A stretch of DNA of 64,000 nt from Leptidea sinapis (GCF_905404315.1 NC_066269.1:8068501-8132500); one strand, 5' to 3'. Positions 31,591 to 43,429 are shown, counted from the stretch's first letter. Made by a program: numbers and translations. Notes: generated from the letters alone by a model not told the origin.

Positions 31591-32165
31591 TATTCTTTTC
31601 CTTTCCAAATTATTACAGAACAAATCAATGGAGATATCTCTAGCAGTTAATAAAAAAAAATTATGATACGGTTAGCAGCCCTTATTATCAACGCTGAATG
31701 AGGATAATTGGGATGATAGTATGTATGTATATAGTATAAGAGAGATATTATATTTGTATGATTTCGCTGTATAAACTCGCGTGTATCAAGCCTTAATCGT
31801 AGTCTGTCTACGAATCATAACTAAATACGTAAGGCAAATCGTGCGACCTTCACCGGAAACCAAAAGTGTGACAAGGTCCCTCCGCCGAAAGTGAAAACTA
31901 CAAGCCTTTGCACCGTGCCACTAAACCGTGTACCGGTACCCGATCACTTTTCTCTTTCACTCACAAGAGAACAGTTATCACGTCATTTTAACACAGCATT
32001 CATAAGGTACACAGTACCTTCTTACTTAACACAACATTTTGATTGTTTTATATATACGTACTTGTTTATCTATCTTGTATATTTCATCTGTGGCTAATGT
32101 ACTTAGTTGGTAAAAAAAAAAAATTAAGGTTTATATTTGTGAGTAAATTTATTGAATTAGGCGTT
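31591..32165. other. No gene seen
   Basis: AT-rich. The 68-codon frame at 31891-32097 has no family features. Confidence 0.35.
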
Positions 32166-32360
32166 ACTTTGCGGAAATCCATAATTATACAAATGATTTA
32201 AGTTTTCTTTAGTGTTCATTCCGCCAATATTTGTTTATAAAACAATTCGACACGTGTTTCGCCTCTACACGAGGCATCCTCAGGACGTGTTGTCTCGCCA
32301 AAATCTGGCACGAGACAGTCTTTGAGTCTAAATCATTTGTATATTTATGAGTTAGTAAAT
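32166..32360 (-). repeat. Retrozyme/PLE-like repeat family J, copy 1
   Basis: Carries the hammerhead-like core of 32240-32293 and, downstream of it on the minus strand, 'aacactaaagaaaacttaaa', 'tcatttgtataattatgg' and 'atttccgcaaagtaacgcc'. The same flank occurs in copy 3 (59030-59080) in inverted position. Confidence 0.55.
32240..32293 (-). ncRNA. Hammerhead-ribozyme-like motif, copy 1
   Basis: On the minus strand: stem I strand ACAACACGTC; core CTGAGGA (fits CUGANGA); one extra T; stem II GCCTC/GAGGC with loop GTGTA; core GAAA; self-complementary stem III ACAC/GTGT; then C and the second stem I strand GAATTGTT. Predicted cleavage follows the C of GTGTC. The very short stem III suggests cleavage as a dimer, as described for hammerheads of Penelope-like elements. 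The extra T between core and stem II is non-standard. Activity is untested. Confidence 0.5.
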
Positions 32361-32579
32361 AAAGAAGGAACATATATATCATAAAAATCAAATTTATTGA
32401 AGTTTTTGACCATGCTGATTGATATCTTCAGGATATTATCTTCAGGATAATGTTGTATTTTTTCTTGCTTTGCAGTTTTTAAAGCTCCTTCAATTGTTTG
32501 TAGTAAGGTCTATTTTACTTTTTTATCAGTCCGTTTGACGGCAGGTTTACTTCAAAGGATATTATAGTCAATATGCTGA

Positions 32580-32890
32580 ATCTTATATCTTTAAACGAGC
32601 AATTCTTGTATATATATATATATATAATCTGAATCTCGGAAACGGCTCCAACGATTTTCATAAAATTAAGTATGCAGGGGATTTCGGGGGTGATAAATCG
32701 ATCTAGCTAGGTTTCAATTAAAAAAAATGGTTTTATCCATGTTTGAATGAGAAACAGCTACAATAACATTAGAATACAAAGGTAAATTTCGCCACTATAT
32801 ACAAGACTATTATAGCTCAGATGGGACATTGGGTGATCCGGAAAGCAGAAGACCCCGGTTCGAATCCAGATGTCCTATTAGTTTTTTTTT
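32580..32890 (+). repeat. Helitron-like start followed by tRNA-like piece
   Basis: 'cttatatctttaaacgagca', a (TA)n run, then 'aatctcggaaacggctccaa' match 5030-5090. At 32812-32885 'tatagctcagatgg' and 'ccggttcgaatccagatgtc' resemble A and B boxes of a tRNA, but the stems do not close into a good cloverleaf. Confidence 0.45.
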
Positions 32891-32989
32891 TGTTCAAGTT
32901 TTGTACATTCTTAAAAATCCGAGCAAGGCTCGGTCGTCCGGATATTATTAATAAAACACATGAAGTTCGAAACACAGACTTAAGACAGA

Positions 32990-33345
32990 AAACAAAAATC
33001 ACTAATGTCGCTAATGCTATAAGAAATTTAAATGGCGCTGGACGGAACACACCCTTCGGGATATAGACAAATGGAGCAAATGTATCACAGACTGGTATCC
33101 CAGAAACTTAAAAAGGAAACCGGGGGGACAATACAGGAGATGGTCAGACGAACTTAGGACTGATAGCAGGCAAGACATGGTATAGGTTAGCTAAAGATAG
33201 AAAAGAGTGGAAGAAGTTGGAAGAGGCCTTTGTCAATAGACAACCAGATAGTGATAGATACTTAGTTAAGGATAGTTTGTAAGTATATATGTAAATAATA
33301 CTATCTGAATAAAGGCTTATATTATTATTATTATTATAGTCAAAA
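32990..33345 (+). pseudogene. LINE C-terminus and 3' tail, fragment
   Basis: Fragmented frames give EKWSKCITDWYPRNLKRKPG and GQYRRWSDELRTDSRQDM, matching the 'KWTxxITEWYPRxxxRxxGRxxRRWxDDIR' box near the C-terminus of insect endonuclease-RT proteins. Stops follow. The sequence ends 'gaataaaggcttat' plus (ATT)n, a usual LINE 3' tail. Confidence 0.65.
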
Positions 33346-33639
33346 CGCGAATGAAGGAAGCGCTAATAAGGAGCATTTACTGTATTTCACTTAAAATAAG
33401 TATATTTTGACCACCTGACCCGACAGACGTTATTATGTTCATAATATAAAAAAAAACTTGCGGTTAGAATTACGTAAAATCTTCGCTGATCCCTACTCGG
33501 TGATAGGAAAACTTTACAGCATTTCTATTGTACAGATTGAAACTATATTATATGTATTGCCTTTAACAAAGTTTGGCAGATTAAATTATAATGAAATAAT
33601 AACACTGGTAAATAAATGGTAATTATATTAAATAACTAA

Positions 33640-33965
33640 CTGACCCAGCAACCGTTGCATTGCCGATATTAAAATCGCGATACAAAAGTAACTGTTGATC
33701 ATAGATGGGTGAAAATTTGACGTTATATGTATTTTTAATAATGACTCGTAAACAAACAAATTAAAAAAAAAAGTCCAAAAAATTTAAAAAAAATAATCGT
33801 GTGGACCACCCTTAACATTTAGGGGGATGAAAAATAGATGTTGTCCGATTCTCAGACCTACCCAATATGCACTCAAAATTTCATGTGAATCGGTCAAGCC
33901 GTTTCGGAGGAGTTCAAAGTTTAACACCATGACACGAGAATTTTATATATTAGATATATAGATTC
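33640..33965 (+). mobile_element. Helitron-like repeat family N, copy 2
   Basis: 'ctgacccagcaaccgttgca', 'gatggtgaaaatttgacgt'-like, 'cacccttaacatttaggggg' and 'cggtcaagccgtttcggagg', ending 'tttatatattagat'. Confidence 0.65.
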
Positions 33966-34259
33966 GAAAACAATATTGTAAGTCCTGGATGGCACTTTTC
34001 CACGAATACGAATACAATAAAGTGCTCACCGTTTTAAATCGCAATGATAACAAATTTGCAGTAGGAAGCGTTGGTACTTAAAAAACGTACGAGACGCTAC
34101 CGTCGCAGCCTCTCAAGGCAATCCTGTTAAAAATATCTTCAAAGGTCACCATTTTTTCATTTGTTTTTGCATCTCGATCTATAGAGGCTTAATATGGCTT
34201 GCAGTGGCTCGTTGTGCTACATTCCTTTAACTGAATGCTAAAATAACACGCATCTCAAT

Positions 34260-34660
34260 ATATATAAATACAGTGTCCTGATGTTTGTTTCCAGTGAAAT
34301 CCTAAACTAATGAACGGATTTTATCATGGAGTGCAGTTTAGTCCAACTTGTGAGATAAGATAGTTTTCATTTCGATTTGGGACTCATAATTACTTTTATT
34401 CCCAGTGTTTGTTTTGTATGGACATATTTTCTATGAGAGAATTTATTGACGCGCGGTTTGACAGTTCTGCTATGAAACAATTTCATTATAACAACAGGGA
34501 GCATTGATGTTCTATACATAATAAAGAACATCATTAACAGGATGCATATTTTACAAAATAATTCTTGGTGTTATGAAATATTATTGACAAATACATAAAA
34601 AAAAACAGTATTTTTTTATTATGCACAGAACAACGTCTGTCAGGTCAGCTAGTATATATA
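34260..34660 (+). mobile_element. Helitron-like repeat family K, copy 3 (rearranged)
   Basis: Begins with 'ctaatgaacggattttatca' and 'gcagtttagtccaacttgtg', a part not seen in copies 1 and 4, then 'attgacgcgcggtttgacag', and ends 'aacgtctgtcaggtcagcta'. At 34780-34905 the first part recurs inverted ('caagttggacaaaactgcac', 'ccgttcattagtttaggag'). Confidence 0.55.
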
Positions 34661-34905
34661 TGTATATTATATAGATTGAGAGTGAAAATTTATGTGATAG
34701 CAAATATACGAAGGATGCATATATTTTTTTTCCCAAAATATTAAAACTTACAACTATGGAAGTTATACGTACCTACCTACACAAAAAGTAAAAACTATCC
34801 TATCTCTCAAGTTGGACAAAACTGCACTCGATGAAGTAATCCCCATTAAAATCCGTTCATTAGTTTAGGAGTCCATCGCGGACAAACAACGTGTCACGTA
34901 ATTTA

Positions 34906-35339
34906 TATATATTAAAATAAGATAAGAGATTTCTACCTATGTATCGACTCATCACTATATCTCTGAATCCATAAGTCGTAGACACTTGTAATATTCCTAC
35001 TTTTTTCGTAATTCAACACGCAACTGTTTTGTTTTTATAATGATTAAAACGACGTCTGCCTGTCTGTCTGTCGGGTCAGCTAGTTGATTAATAAAATATT
35101 ATAACAAATTGAAAAATATCACAAAGCACTTGCATAAATTGTTTTTTAACGATTTTGCGCTTCTGCTATATCCAGGTGTTGAGGATAATGGGGTTGCCAC
35201 AAGGCTAACCCGTTTAAATGTCTGCCGACAATTAGCAATATTAGTAAAATATTATAACAATTAACAGGCACAAAACCAAGTATCGATTGACGAGAGATTG
35301 GTCTTAGGTATTACCAGGTTTAGATTATTAGGTAGCCTA
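34906..35339. other. No gene; Helitron-like fragments
   Basis: Around 34950-35085 'gactcatcactatatctctg' and 'gcctgtctgtctgtcgggtc' form a decayed copy of the same class as the inverted-duplication arms at 20.8 and 21.5 kb. Confidence 0.4.
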
Positions 35340-35658
35340 CCAGTGAAGGTTCCTTTGTACAGGATGCCGGCTAGATTATGGGTACCACAACGGCGCCTAT
35401 TTCTACCGTGACCGAAACACAGTAATGCTTACACATTACTGTGTTTCGGACTGAAGGGCGCCGTAGGTACTGAAATTACCGGGCAAAAGAGACTTAACAT
35501 TTTATGTCTCAAGGTGACGAGCGCAGTTGTAGTGCCGCTCACAATTTTTGGGGTTTTTCAAGAATTCTGAGCGGCACTGCATTGTAATGGGCAGGGCGTA
35601 TCAATAACCATCAGCTGGACGTCCGGCTCGTCTTTCCCTTTTTTTCTTATTTTCATGA
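35340..35658 (+). repeat. SINE-like family A, copy 4
   Basis: Nearly full length. It carries an extra 'gaccgaaacacagtaatgct' block before 'tgtttcggactgaagggcgc', making a local inverted repeat around 35410-35450. Confidence 0.8.
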
Positions 35659-35699
35659 ATTAGATTAAAACTCCACTCCCCCGCCCCACACAACATAGT

Positions 35700-35960
35700 A
35701 GATAGATGAATGATAAGTGATTACCGCAGCCCATTCTCCGTATCAACAGCAGGGAATTACGCGAACTAGGACAGCCTTTCAGGTGAGATTACACCAATTT
35801 GCTGGAGTTACCCAAGTCTTATCTACCTGGGAGCAACGCGCGAGGAGTTTCATTCTAGTTTGGTTATATACTATAAGAAGAGAATTCCTTGAAAACTTAC
35901 TGTGGAGGAATGCTGTACATCCAATTGGTGATATTTCTCCAAAATATACATTATCACACC
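35700..35960 (+). repeat. SINE-like family B, strongly diverged copy
   Basis: 'gaatgataagtgattaccgc' and 'agcccattctccgtatcaac' align with the family start, and 'gtacatccaattggtgatat' with its end. The 82-codon frame here derives from the repeat. Confidence 0.5.
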
Positions 35961-35965
35961 CTTAG

Positions 35966-36165
35966 ATAATCTATACGTCTAGATAGAGTCTCTTGCTGTT
36001 AGACAACTGATAAAAACAGGCCAGGAATATTAGTTTAGTGTACGTGACAAAGCTACGTCTTACACCCGCGATTTGTATGACACTTATGCTCAAAATAGAG
36101 GTTAGTTCTAAAGTCTTTTTTTTCCGACGTTTTCACAGCTGTCATAGTCTATCTAGACGTATAAC
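35966..36165 (-). mobile_element. MITE family E, copy 3
   Basis: Complete in reverse: 'tctatacgtctagatagagt', 'gttagacaactgataaaaac', 'tagtgtacgtgacaaagcta' and 'cacagctgtcatagtctatc', ending 'tagacgtata', where family G follows without a gap. Confidence 0.7.
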
Positions 36166-36450
36166 GGCCGTTCCCAATATTCAGTCTATCTCCGGTTGTG
36201 GCCTACTTGAAATACAAATCGTAACAATCGTTGATTTTTCTGTCCCAATAAACGACGGTATGTCACCTTATCCGTACACGCTGTCTGTCAATGGGAGGAC
36301 GTATAGCTAACCAGCGATAGAAGTTTGTATGGAAATTGCAATTCACGCGTTCCAATTTAAGGCGATAAAAATGACTTATCGGGTATATTGGGACAGCTTC
36401 AGATTATTGACAGCTAATTACTGACAGTAGACGGTAGTAGGTAATTTATC
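36166..36450 (-). mobile_element. MITE family G, copy 2
   Basis: Starts ACGGCCGTTCCCAATATT directly after the family E end and runs through 'ctgtcccaataaacgacggt', 'ccgtacacgctgtctgtcaa' and 'gcgataaaaatgacttatcg'. It lacks the second GGCCGT end, so it is truncated. Confidence 0.6.
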
Positions 36451-36599
36451 TGTATCTTATGATCTAAGATCACACCATTCAATTGTAGATTATCTGAATT
36501 CTGAACATACAGACACCCTGGGACTAGTTTATGATTATTTTTGTAGCAATTAAGTACTTATGTGCTATATGTTATAAACGATTGATATTATTTTATTAT

Positions 36600-36910
36600 T
36601 ATGGAATAGTAGGACAAACGAGCGTACGGGTGGTACGTACCTGGTGTTAAGTGATCACCGCCGCCCACATTCTCTTGCAACACCAGAGGAATCACAAGAG
36701 CGTTGCCGGCCTTTAAGGAAGGTGTACGCGCTTTTTTTGAAGGTACCCATGTCGTATCGTCCCGGAAACACCGCACAAGGAAGCTCATTCCACAGCTTTG
36801 TAGTACGAGGAAGAAAGCTCCTTGAAAACCGCACTGTGAAGGACCGCCACGCATCCAGATGGTGAGGATGATATCCTAACTTGTGGCGTGTCTTCCGAAG
36901 GTGGAATTGA
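36600..36910 (+). repeat. SINE-like family B, copy 4 (near full length)
   Basis: 'ggacaaacgagcgtacgggt', 'cccacattctcttgcaacac', 'gtgtacgcgctttttttgaa', 'cacaaggaagctcattccac' and 'gatgatatcctaacttgtgg'. Frames on both strands are products of the repeat. Confidence 0.8.
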
Positions 36911-37744
36911 TTGATATTATTTAATAAAATATAGCAAAAAATTACGTTAAATTAATTAATTAGTGGTACTGACTAAATTGATATAAAAAGAGTTCTAAAG
37001 GAATCAGTTTTCAGAAAATAAATTACAAGTTCCGTCCATTTATTTAAATGTAGTTATTGTTAAGAATTATTATTTTTGTAATAGTAGAATAACTGAATCC
37101 CACTCAGATGAAGTATCGTCCTATCCTTCCCACCCAGCCAGATCTTTCATGATCTACAGCATAAGTTCTCAACGTGGGCGATAACGCCACCTTGTGGGCG
37201 TTTGAGAGTTTCGGGGGGGCAGTAGAAGACCCAGAGAAAATTAGGGAGCATTGAGATGGCACAGATGGGGCGTGGGTAGATTAAAAAATATAGTCTAAAA
37301 AGGCTAAAAAATACACGAAAATACTCTAGAAAAAAACATATTCTCAAAGTCCGCGGTGAGCAAAATAAGGTTGAGAATCTATGGTCTACAGTATCCTATA
37401 AAAAATAGTCTAAAAAATTAGTATTATATTTTTATAAATCAAATTCAAAAATATCTTTATTCACCTTAAAACTTTATAAGTTATTTAGTGCAAGTCAGGA
37501 TGAAGTACAAAAGTTACAATAACATTCAAATGAGTATAACAATATTCATTAACAATAAATTTAGAAAAATTAGTCCCAACTATCTTTATCATTTAAATAA
37601 TCTTCCACATTATAATAGGTCCACAGATGTACCACAATCCACTTTAAAAGATTTAGCAAATTTACGGAGCCTAGTAGATGGAATTGTGGTACATCACTAT
37701 TTTTTTTAAATTGTATATGTCTATGGGCGTTCAGAAGGTTATTG
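36911..37744. other. No gene seen
   Basis: Contains 'ctcaacgtgggcgataacgc' and a G-run near 37210, and a LINE-tail-like 'aaaatatctttattcacc' near 37450. Frames at 37147-37347 and 37488-37709 show no family. Confidence 0.35.
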
Positions 37745-37970
37745 TAGTATTTTCTTTAATTTACGCGAGTGTTACACATTTAAATTAACCACTTTTAAAG
37801 GATTAAAACGCGTGTAATTGTAAAAGTAACAAAAGTTACATTTTTATTTTTGTTAACCCGTTTCAGTTTCAGTTTCATTCCAGATCTCGTTCACATCGCT
37901 CAGTCCCCCTGAAAGCGAGGTTACAACTACACGCGTTTTAATCCTTTAAAAGTGTTTTGTTTCAAGGAGG
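37745..37970 (-). repeat. Dispersed repeat family S, copy 2
   Basis: 'ttaatttacgcgagtgttac', 'ggattaaaacgcgtgtaatt' and again 'acacgcgttttaatccttta'. The phrase appears here in both orientations, so this copy carries an internal inverted repeat. Confidence 0.5.
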
Positions 37971-39034
37971 TTATTGTGTTTTTTTTCGATTATACCAACA
38001 ACATAACCATTGATTTAATGCTCGGTAATTACAGTACATACTGCAAAAGCAATATAACATACAGTTTCCAAAATCTCAGCTACTCTAGCAAGTGATAATT
38101 ACTAACTTTCTTTCGATTGTCGCGAATTGGACCCTAAGTTCACAGAATTTGTGTCAATGTTGCATTAAATGACACTCCGAATTTATATTTACGCAGCGAA
38201 ATCGAACTTGATGCTAAATATAGACTTGTAAGATACCAAGCATATTATTCTGGTGTGTTCTGCGTACTCGCGGGAACTTAAGTCTGTGGTCATTCCTCAC
38301 TTAAATGTCCTCGGTGCATCTACGCTGCATTTGGAAGATGCCCTAAAAAGGCAAACAAGGTATATATAAAATTTTATCATTACGAATTAATGAATAATAT
38401 TCATCATCAGCTTGTTTTTATAACATTTTTGTTTTCCTCTTAGCATGCCCTTTCATTTATCCCAATATATCATTGAAGGTTAATCGAGGCGCCATATTGA
38501 ATTTACTATGTCGTTGTTTTTTTACACCCTATTTATTAGCTTCACCTGTATGTATGTGTTTTTCTTGTAACCGACTAATTGGGCGTTTTGACCCACTTTA
38601 AAGGGCCAGATTTCGTTTAAATTTTGTAAATTAATCGAGGACCGATGACAATACATTTATATGATAAAATTTGCAAAATAAAATTTATGTTTATTTATGT
38701 AATTTTCATCAATCATCGATAAGGCAGGTGTTATGTGTATTGTTAATTTTTGAATTGGTTCGGTTTTCTATAAAAAGCGTGTTTTTTAGTTTTTAAAAAC
38801 TATTATTTATTTATAATACGTTGGTATTCGAACCAAAGGGGAGTTTAATGTGTTTTAATACAACATTACTTAGATTATTTATACGACTATATTAGACCAG
38901 TGCTGAAGCCTTTGAAAATGATAAAAAACGAAGAAATATAATAGTTGGATGAAACCTATTGGAAAAGGAAGAGATTATAAAAAAATTAAATGAAAAATAA
39001 ATTACGGGCGATCTGACGTCGGGAAGTTGAAAAG

Positions 39035-39053
39035 GACCCCCCCCCCCCCCCCC
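39035..39053 (+). repeat. Poly-C run
   Basis: An uninterrupted run of about 18 C inside the left arm of the foldback element. The right arm has only 'aaccccac' at the same place, so the run grew by slippage in one arm. Confidence 0.8.
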
Positions 39054-39820
39054 CTTTTTCAACCCCATTTAAGGATAAAAACGATTTATCTCGATTTCCA
39101 GCAAAACTACAAGTCCTATGGAAAAAAGTCTAATAGCAAAGTTGTAGATAATAAAAAGATCTACAAGTTTTGTTTGCACAACTTTTTTCACATACCTTTT
39201 AAAAATTTCATGTGAAAAATTTTAAAACCAAGTTTTTGGTTTTTAATTTGTATCTTTACAAAAACATTTTTTGTCACGAAATTTGGCAAAAAGTTATCTT
39301 TTTATGTTCCAAATATACTGTAATTTATATGTAAAGAAAAATATTTATTTTTACATCTTATTTTTACTCAAATTTCGAAAAGGAACCCTTAATTTCAATC
39401 AAGAATCCACCCGTCAAAATATCAGCTTTTTTCAAAAAGTTGGTGTGCTTTCTGTTTGTGGAAATCTCTACTTCCCATTTGTGTAAAAAATATTCATTAC
39501 GTAATGGTAAATGTTCGGAAAATTTAAGCAAATCAAAATGCATTTAATTGAGAAATCATGCCTGTTATTTCGTAGCAGTAAAATTAGATTATGAATGAAG
39601 AAAAAGATTAATATAACACTGAATCATTATCCTTTTCACATTTATAAATAGATTTGATTAATTGTAATTAATCACAGTCTATTTGGGATATAAACAGTTA
39701 ACTTTTTACCAAATTGCGTGAAAATAATTTTTGAAGTGAAACTTCTTTATCGACGTATAAGAGAAATTTTATAGCAAATCATCAAGATTCTCTGTTACAC
39801 GCCATTTTGTTTTTTAAATA

Positions 39821-40100
39821 CAAGATGGCGGCCGCGCAATATTATGATTTCATCATTATGGATGCCGTATCCGATGTTCTCGAAGGTGCAGAGAATGAAT
39901 TTGGGATCATTTTTGTAATCCAAGATGGCCGCCGCGCAAAATTATAATTTCAATAGTATTGATATCGAATCGGAGGTTTTCGAGGGTGCAGAGAACGAAT
40001 TTGGCATCATTTTTGAAATCGAAGATGGCCGCCGCGCAAAATTATAATTTCAACAATATGGATAGCGTATCCGAGGTACTCGAGGGTTCAGCGCGCGGCC
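39821..40100 (+). repeat. 100-bp tandem repeat, 2.8 units
   Basis: Units start at 39821, 39921 and 40021 with 'aagatggc.gccgcgcaa' and share 'attataatttcaa', 'ggatagcgtatccgagg'-like text and 'cgagggtgcagagaacgaat'. Confidence 0.85.
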
Positions 40101-40661
40101 CGAAAAGGTAGAAACATACGTAAACGTAGTAAAAAGTAGACCATCTTCCCTACTAGCGTTGTATCGTGCAGATTTAGCGCGTGGCCGCGAGTAAGTAGAA
40201 CATCTAATAATTACTAATATTCACAAAAAACGTTTAGTTTGGAGAAACAGATTAGGATAATTAATAGAAACGAGATTTAAAAATTAGTTTTCCAAAGCAG
40301 TTTCATTTGTGACATGTTTACTTTGTAAACACAACAGATTTTCTGTAAAAGATAAAAACCAAAAACTTGGTTTTTTGAATTTTTCACATAATTTTTTTAG
40401 GTTGAAAAAATTGTGAAAACAAAAATTTTATATTTTTTTTAATTACCTACAACTTTGCCATTTGACTTTTTTCCATGAGTAGTTGTATTGCATTATAGTT
40501 TTGCCGGAAATCGAGATAAACCATTTTTTACCTATAAAAACCCCACTTTTCCACTTCCCGACCTCAGATCGCCCGTAATTTATTTTTTCCTTTCATTTTT
40601 GTTGTATAAGGTTTCATCCTAGTATTATTTTTTTGGTTTCAAAAATTATCGACCCTGGACT

Positions 40662-40830
40662 AGATAGACTGTGACAGCTGCGAAAGCATCGAAAAAAAGT
40701 TGTGGTTAACAGTTAACCTGTATTTTGAGCAATGCACCCACACAATCAAAGAAACATACTAATCGCGAGTGTAAGACGTAGCTTGTCACGCACACTAAAG
40801 TGAACTACCCAGACTTATAAATGATCTAAG
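40662..40830 (+). mobile_element. MITE family E, copy 4 (right part)
   Basis: 'tagatagactgtgacagctg', 'cgcgagtgtaagacgtagct' and 'gtcacgcacactaaagtg', then a diverged end 'cttataaatgatctaag'. Its left end appears to be the fragment left of 38898. Confidence 0.6.
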
Positions 40831-41277
40831 CTACATTGTTATAAAATTATTGTTTGCGAAACGCATTTCATAGCCCTTAAACACTTCTCTATCCAGTGAA
40901 TAAATAAATATACAATTATGACGGATTGTGAATCTAAATTAGCATAGCCTGAGACGAGTAAGAAAATAATGACATTAAATTATATTTAAATCAGTTCTCG
41001 ACAGACTACTTTCCTCTGTTCTGGAAATAAACCGATGAATATTTATTTTCTCTGTGCACACTCGTCGAAATTTTACCGAGTGTTGATAAATTTATCTAAC
41101 ATGAAAGGTATTGACAATATTTCCGCTGAAACTCATAATTATGCTCGATTGTCGAGCGGTATTGTTGTTTATTTATGTCAGTGAAGCTCTTTGGGCACTT
41201 TATTTGATTTAAATTTTCCACCTTTGAACTACGGAGGGTAGAGGCAAGTAGAATCATCTGTGTATATGAAAAGAATA
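40831..41277. other. No gene seen
   Basis: AT-rich with no support for coding. The minus frame at 41096-41281 overlaps the MITE boundary and has no motif. Confidence 0.35.
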
Positions 41278-41643
41278 CCACTGGACAGGCTGTTCCATAT
41301 GTTTGACAGCAAAATTTTTGTGCCTATTTGAAGCGCCACTCGCGAGCGTCCGGAGAACTAATTTTGACGTATAATACAAATGGCTGCGAAGGAACGTACA
41401 ATACTCTGAAGTGTTTTTACATTTTGAATTAATGTCTTTCGTTTTCCGTGTTATTTATACTTCAAGAATCAACGTCATAAAGTACACAATTTTTTTTGTA
41501 AATAGTTTCCCACCATCTATGTTGTCCACTAGGTTGTCATCACTAGTTATAGTACCGCAAACTCTCGCTACATGGCCAACAGCGACAAAATGGCGAATAT
41601 CAAACAGGAAAAAAAAGCACTTTGACTGCCACCAGTCCAGTGG
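41278..41643 (-). mobile_element. MITE family M, copy 2
   Basis: A 366-bp element from CCACTGGACAGGCTGTTCC to 'caccagtccagtgg', the inverse of 13275-13625. Shared text: 'gccactcgcgagcgtccgga', 'acaaatggctgcgaaggaac' and 'ctcgctacatggccaacagc'. The frames here are repeat-derived. Confidence 0.78.
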
Positions 41644-42689
41644 TATATAGTAGTCAGTGGTCAAAATGCATTACATTAGGGTGGCGCTACCGGAGCATCA
41701 GGGTAGATCTTAAAAGAAACGCCAAATATAAAATAATAGTAATCACTCTAGGTGCACGTTTTCTCATAATGACACTTTAATTACTACATTATTTTGTTTG
41801 TAAATTGTAAAAAAATTTCACTATTTAACTACTTTAGTCGACAATAATATTATTTTTTTAACTCGGCATACTTCAATTCACTTACAGTCGTTACATTTGC
41901 CATACTTCACACCGTGCCCTGTGCCTACACGAGCGCCATTGTGGAAGCTTTTTGAACTGTTATTTACTGCATAGGTAAGCTGGACACTTTTTTGAGTTTT
42001 TTTTTCTTAAAACATGATACTTCTTCCATACTTGAAACGTCAAAGTTTTACATATCCATGATGGCAACACTAAGCACTATGTTCATTCTATAACTCTATT
42101 CACTCTGGTTTTGTACGATTGAAATTTTGATTTGTCAAAGAAATATTAATCATTTCAGATTAAATTATAAAGCAATAGCTTTTTATGATGTTTCTCTTTA
42201 CAATTTAATAAATAATAGTGTAGAACAATATTAAAAATGATAATCAGTTATGGCTAAACAATAGACAGAGACACCAGAGATTCCGAGGAAAAGATGGTCT
42301 GCAGCTGGAGGCCCCCGCTAATCATCTAGAAACTCTTGGTGCTAAAGTTGCTTAACTGTCCTCTAGGCGTTTGAAATATGATTTGCGTTACACCGAGACA
42401 ATTGATGTGATGCGATGCAATAATTAATTAATATTATATGCGTATTGCGTGCGAACTGTGCAAGTGCAAAATGACAATTTTGGATAACCGGCGCAGGAGT
42501 CAAGTGGCATTAGATTAGCCAATCAGATACCAATGCGTCTTTTGTCTATAGGTATCTAACTATCTATAGTTTGCCATAACAAAAAAAATACAACAAAGAG
42601 AATAAACAATAAAAGACATTTACTTTCTCAAAATGGATTCCTTTAGAATTATTTTTGATATCATTTCTAATAAACTAGATACTACTACC
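41644..42689. other. No gene seen
   Basis: AT-rich with a GC-richer patch at 42265-42390 ('gattccgaggaaaagatggt', 'ctgcagctggaggcccccgc') that looks like decayed coding sequence. I cannot name it. Confidence 0.35.
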
Positions 42690-43230
42690 GCTTCGGAAAC
42701 AAATGGGGCTCTGAGAGAGAGGAAGCGGCGCAAGAAACTCTCCTAGCATTCTTTTATGGCGCTCTTTTTAATAAAAATATACAATATTGTATTGTCATTG
42801 GTATTGCTATAAAAAAATCAAAATCTAGTCACAGGCTATCCCATAACTTAGATATTCAGCTGTGGAGTAATAGGATTTACGACAGAGCTATTTTATTATA
42901 AAACATTTAAATATTTATAGATAATGCCTGAGCAGTGGCTGGGACTTTATTATAAAAGTGTATACATTTACCCTTAAAGCTATTATGTATCTTATGAAGC
43001 CTACTAGAATTAGTTACAAGCAATCTCTTATTTCTAGTGTTATAATAATGAAAATCACTATTAAGAGCAAAATGACGATTTTTGTGAACCTTTATGTACT
43101 GACAATGAACAGTCACAATATTTATTTCTTTAAATTTTTCTTTGCGGCTCATCCAAATAGTAACTTGTGTTTGCAATTAGTGTAGAAGTAAGTTGTGGTT
43201 GAAAGTTATTTGTGTAGTTTCATAAGATAA
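42690..43230 (-). pseudogene. LINE reverse-transcriptase C-terminus and 3' end, second copy
   Basis: The minus strand reads MQTQVTIWMSRKEKFKEINI, then VTVHCQYIKVHKNRHFALNS, DFHYYNTRNKRLLVTNSSRL, HKIHNSFKGKCIHFYNKVPA. It aligns with the 24.1-24.7 kb fragment (KFKEIxIxTV, NTRNxxL, SRL) and extends further into CIxFYNKVP, a known C-terminal box of Jockey/CR1-like LINEs. 'gcgcaagaaactctcctagc' and T-runs at 42725-42780 are the tail. Confidence 0.7.
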
Positions 43231-43429
43231 TAAATTTCACTTTACAGAGCAATGATTACAGTTATTGTTTCTATAAACAATTTGTAACGTTTAGATTATT
43301 TATAATACTAACTGTTTGAATTGTTTGTCTGTAGGATCAAGTGTTTTGTGATACATAGTTGTTTACATTAACATTGTTATTATAGGAGTGTAATAAATCA
43401 ATAATTATAATACTGATAAATGGACGACA

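Larger units (their letters stand above)
38898..40657. mobile_element. Foldback element, 1.76 kb, long inverted termini
   Basis: The ends carry CAGTGCTGAAGCCTTTGA and the complement of CAGGGTCGATAATTTTTGA, then 'ggatgaaacct' on both arms, 'aaataaattacgggcgatct' and its complement, and 'aaaacga.ttatctcgattt', continuing to 'ccaaaaacttggttttt'. Each arm is about 350 bp. The centre holds 100-bp tandem repeats. The short frames at 39027-39215 and 39271-39486 look spurious. Interruption of a MITE E end on both sides ('tatattagac' left, 'gactagatagac' right) suggests insertion into that MITE with a short target duplication. Superfamily unknown; CAGNG ends are hAT-like. Confidence 0.7.

Noticed and set aside
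32817..33066. Overlapping 77- and 81-codon frames on opposite strands
   Set aside because: They span the junction of a tRNA-like repeat and a LINE fragment, with no common family.
36588..36865. Proteins of 73-88 residues on either strand
   Set aside because: They lie in SINE-like family B. Equivalent frames appear at 15.0, 27.1 and 46.8 kb because the repeat is shared, not because the protein is conserved by selection.
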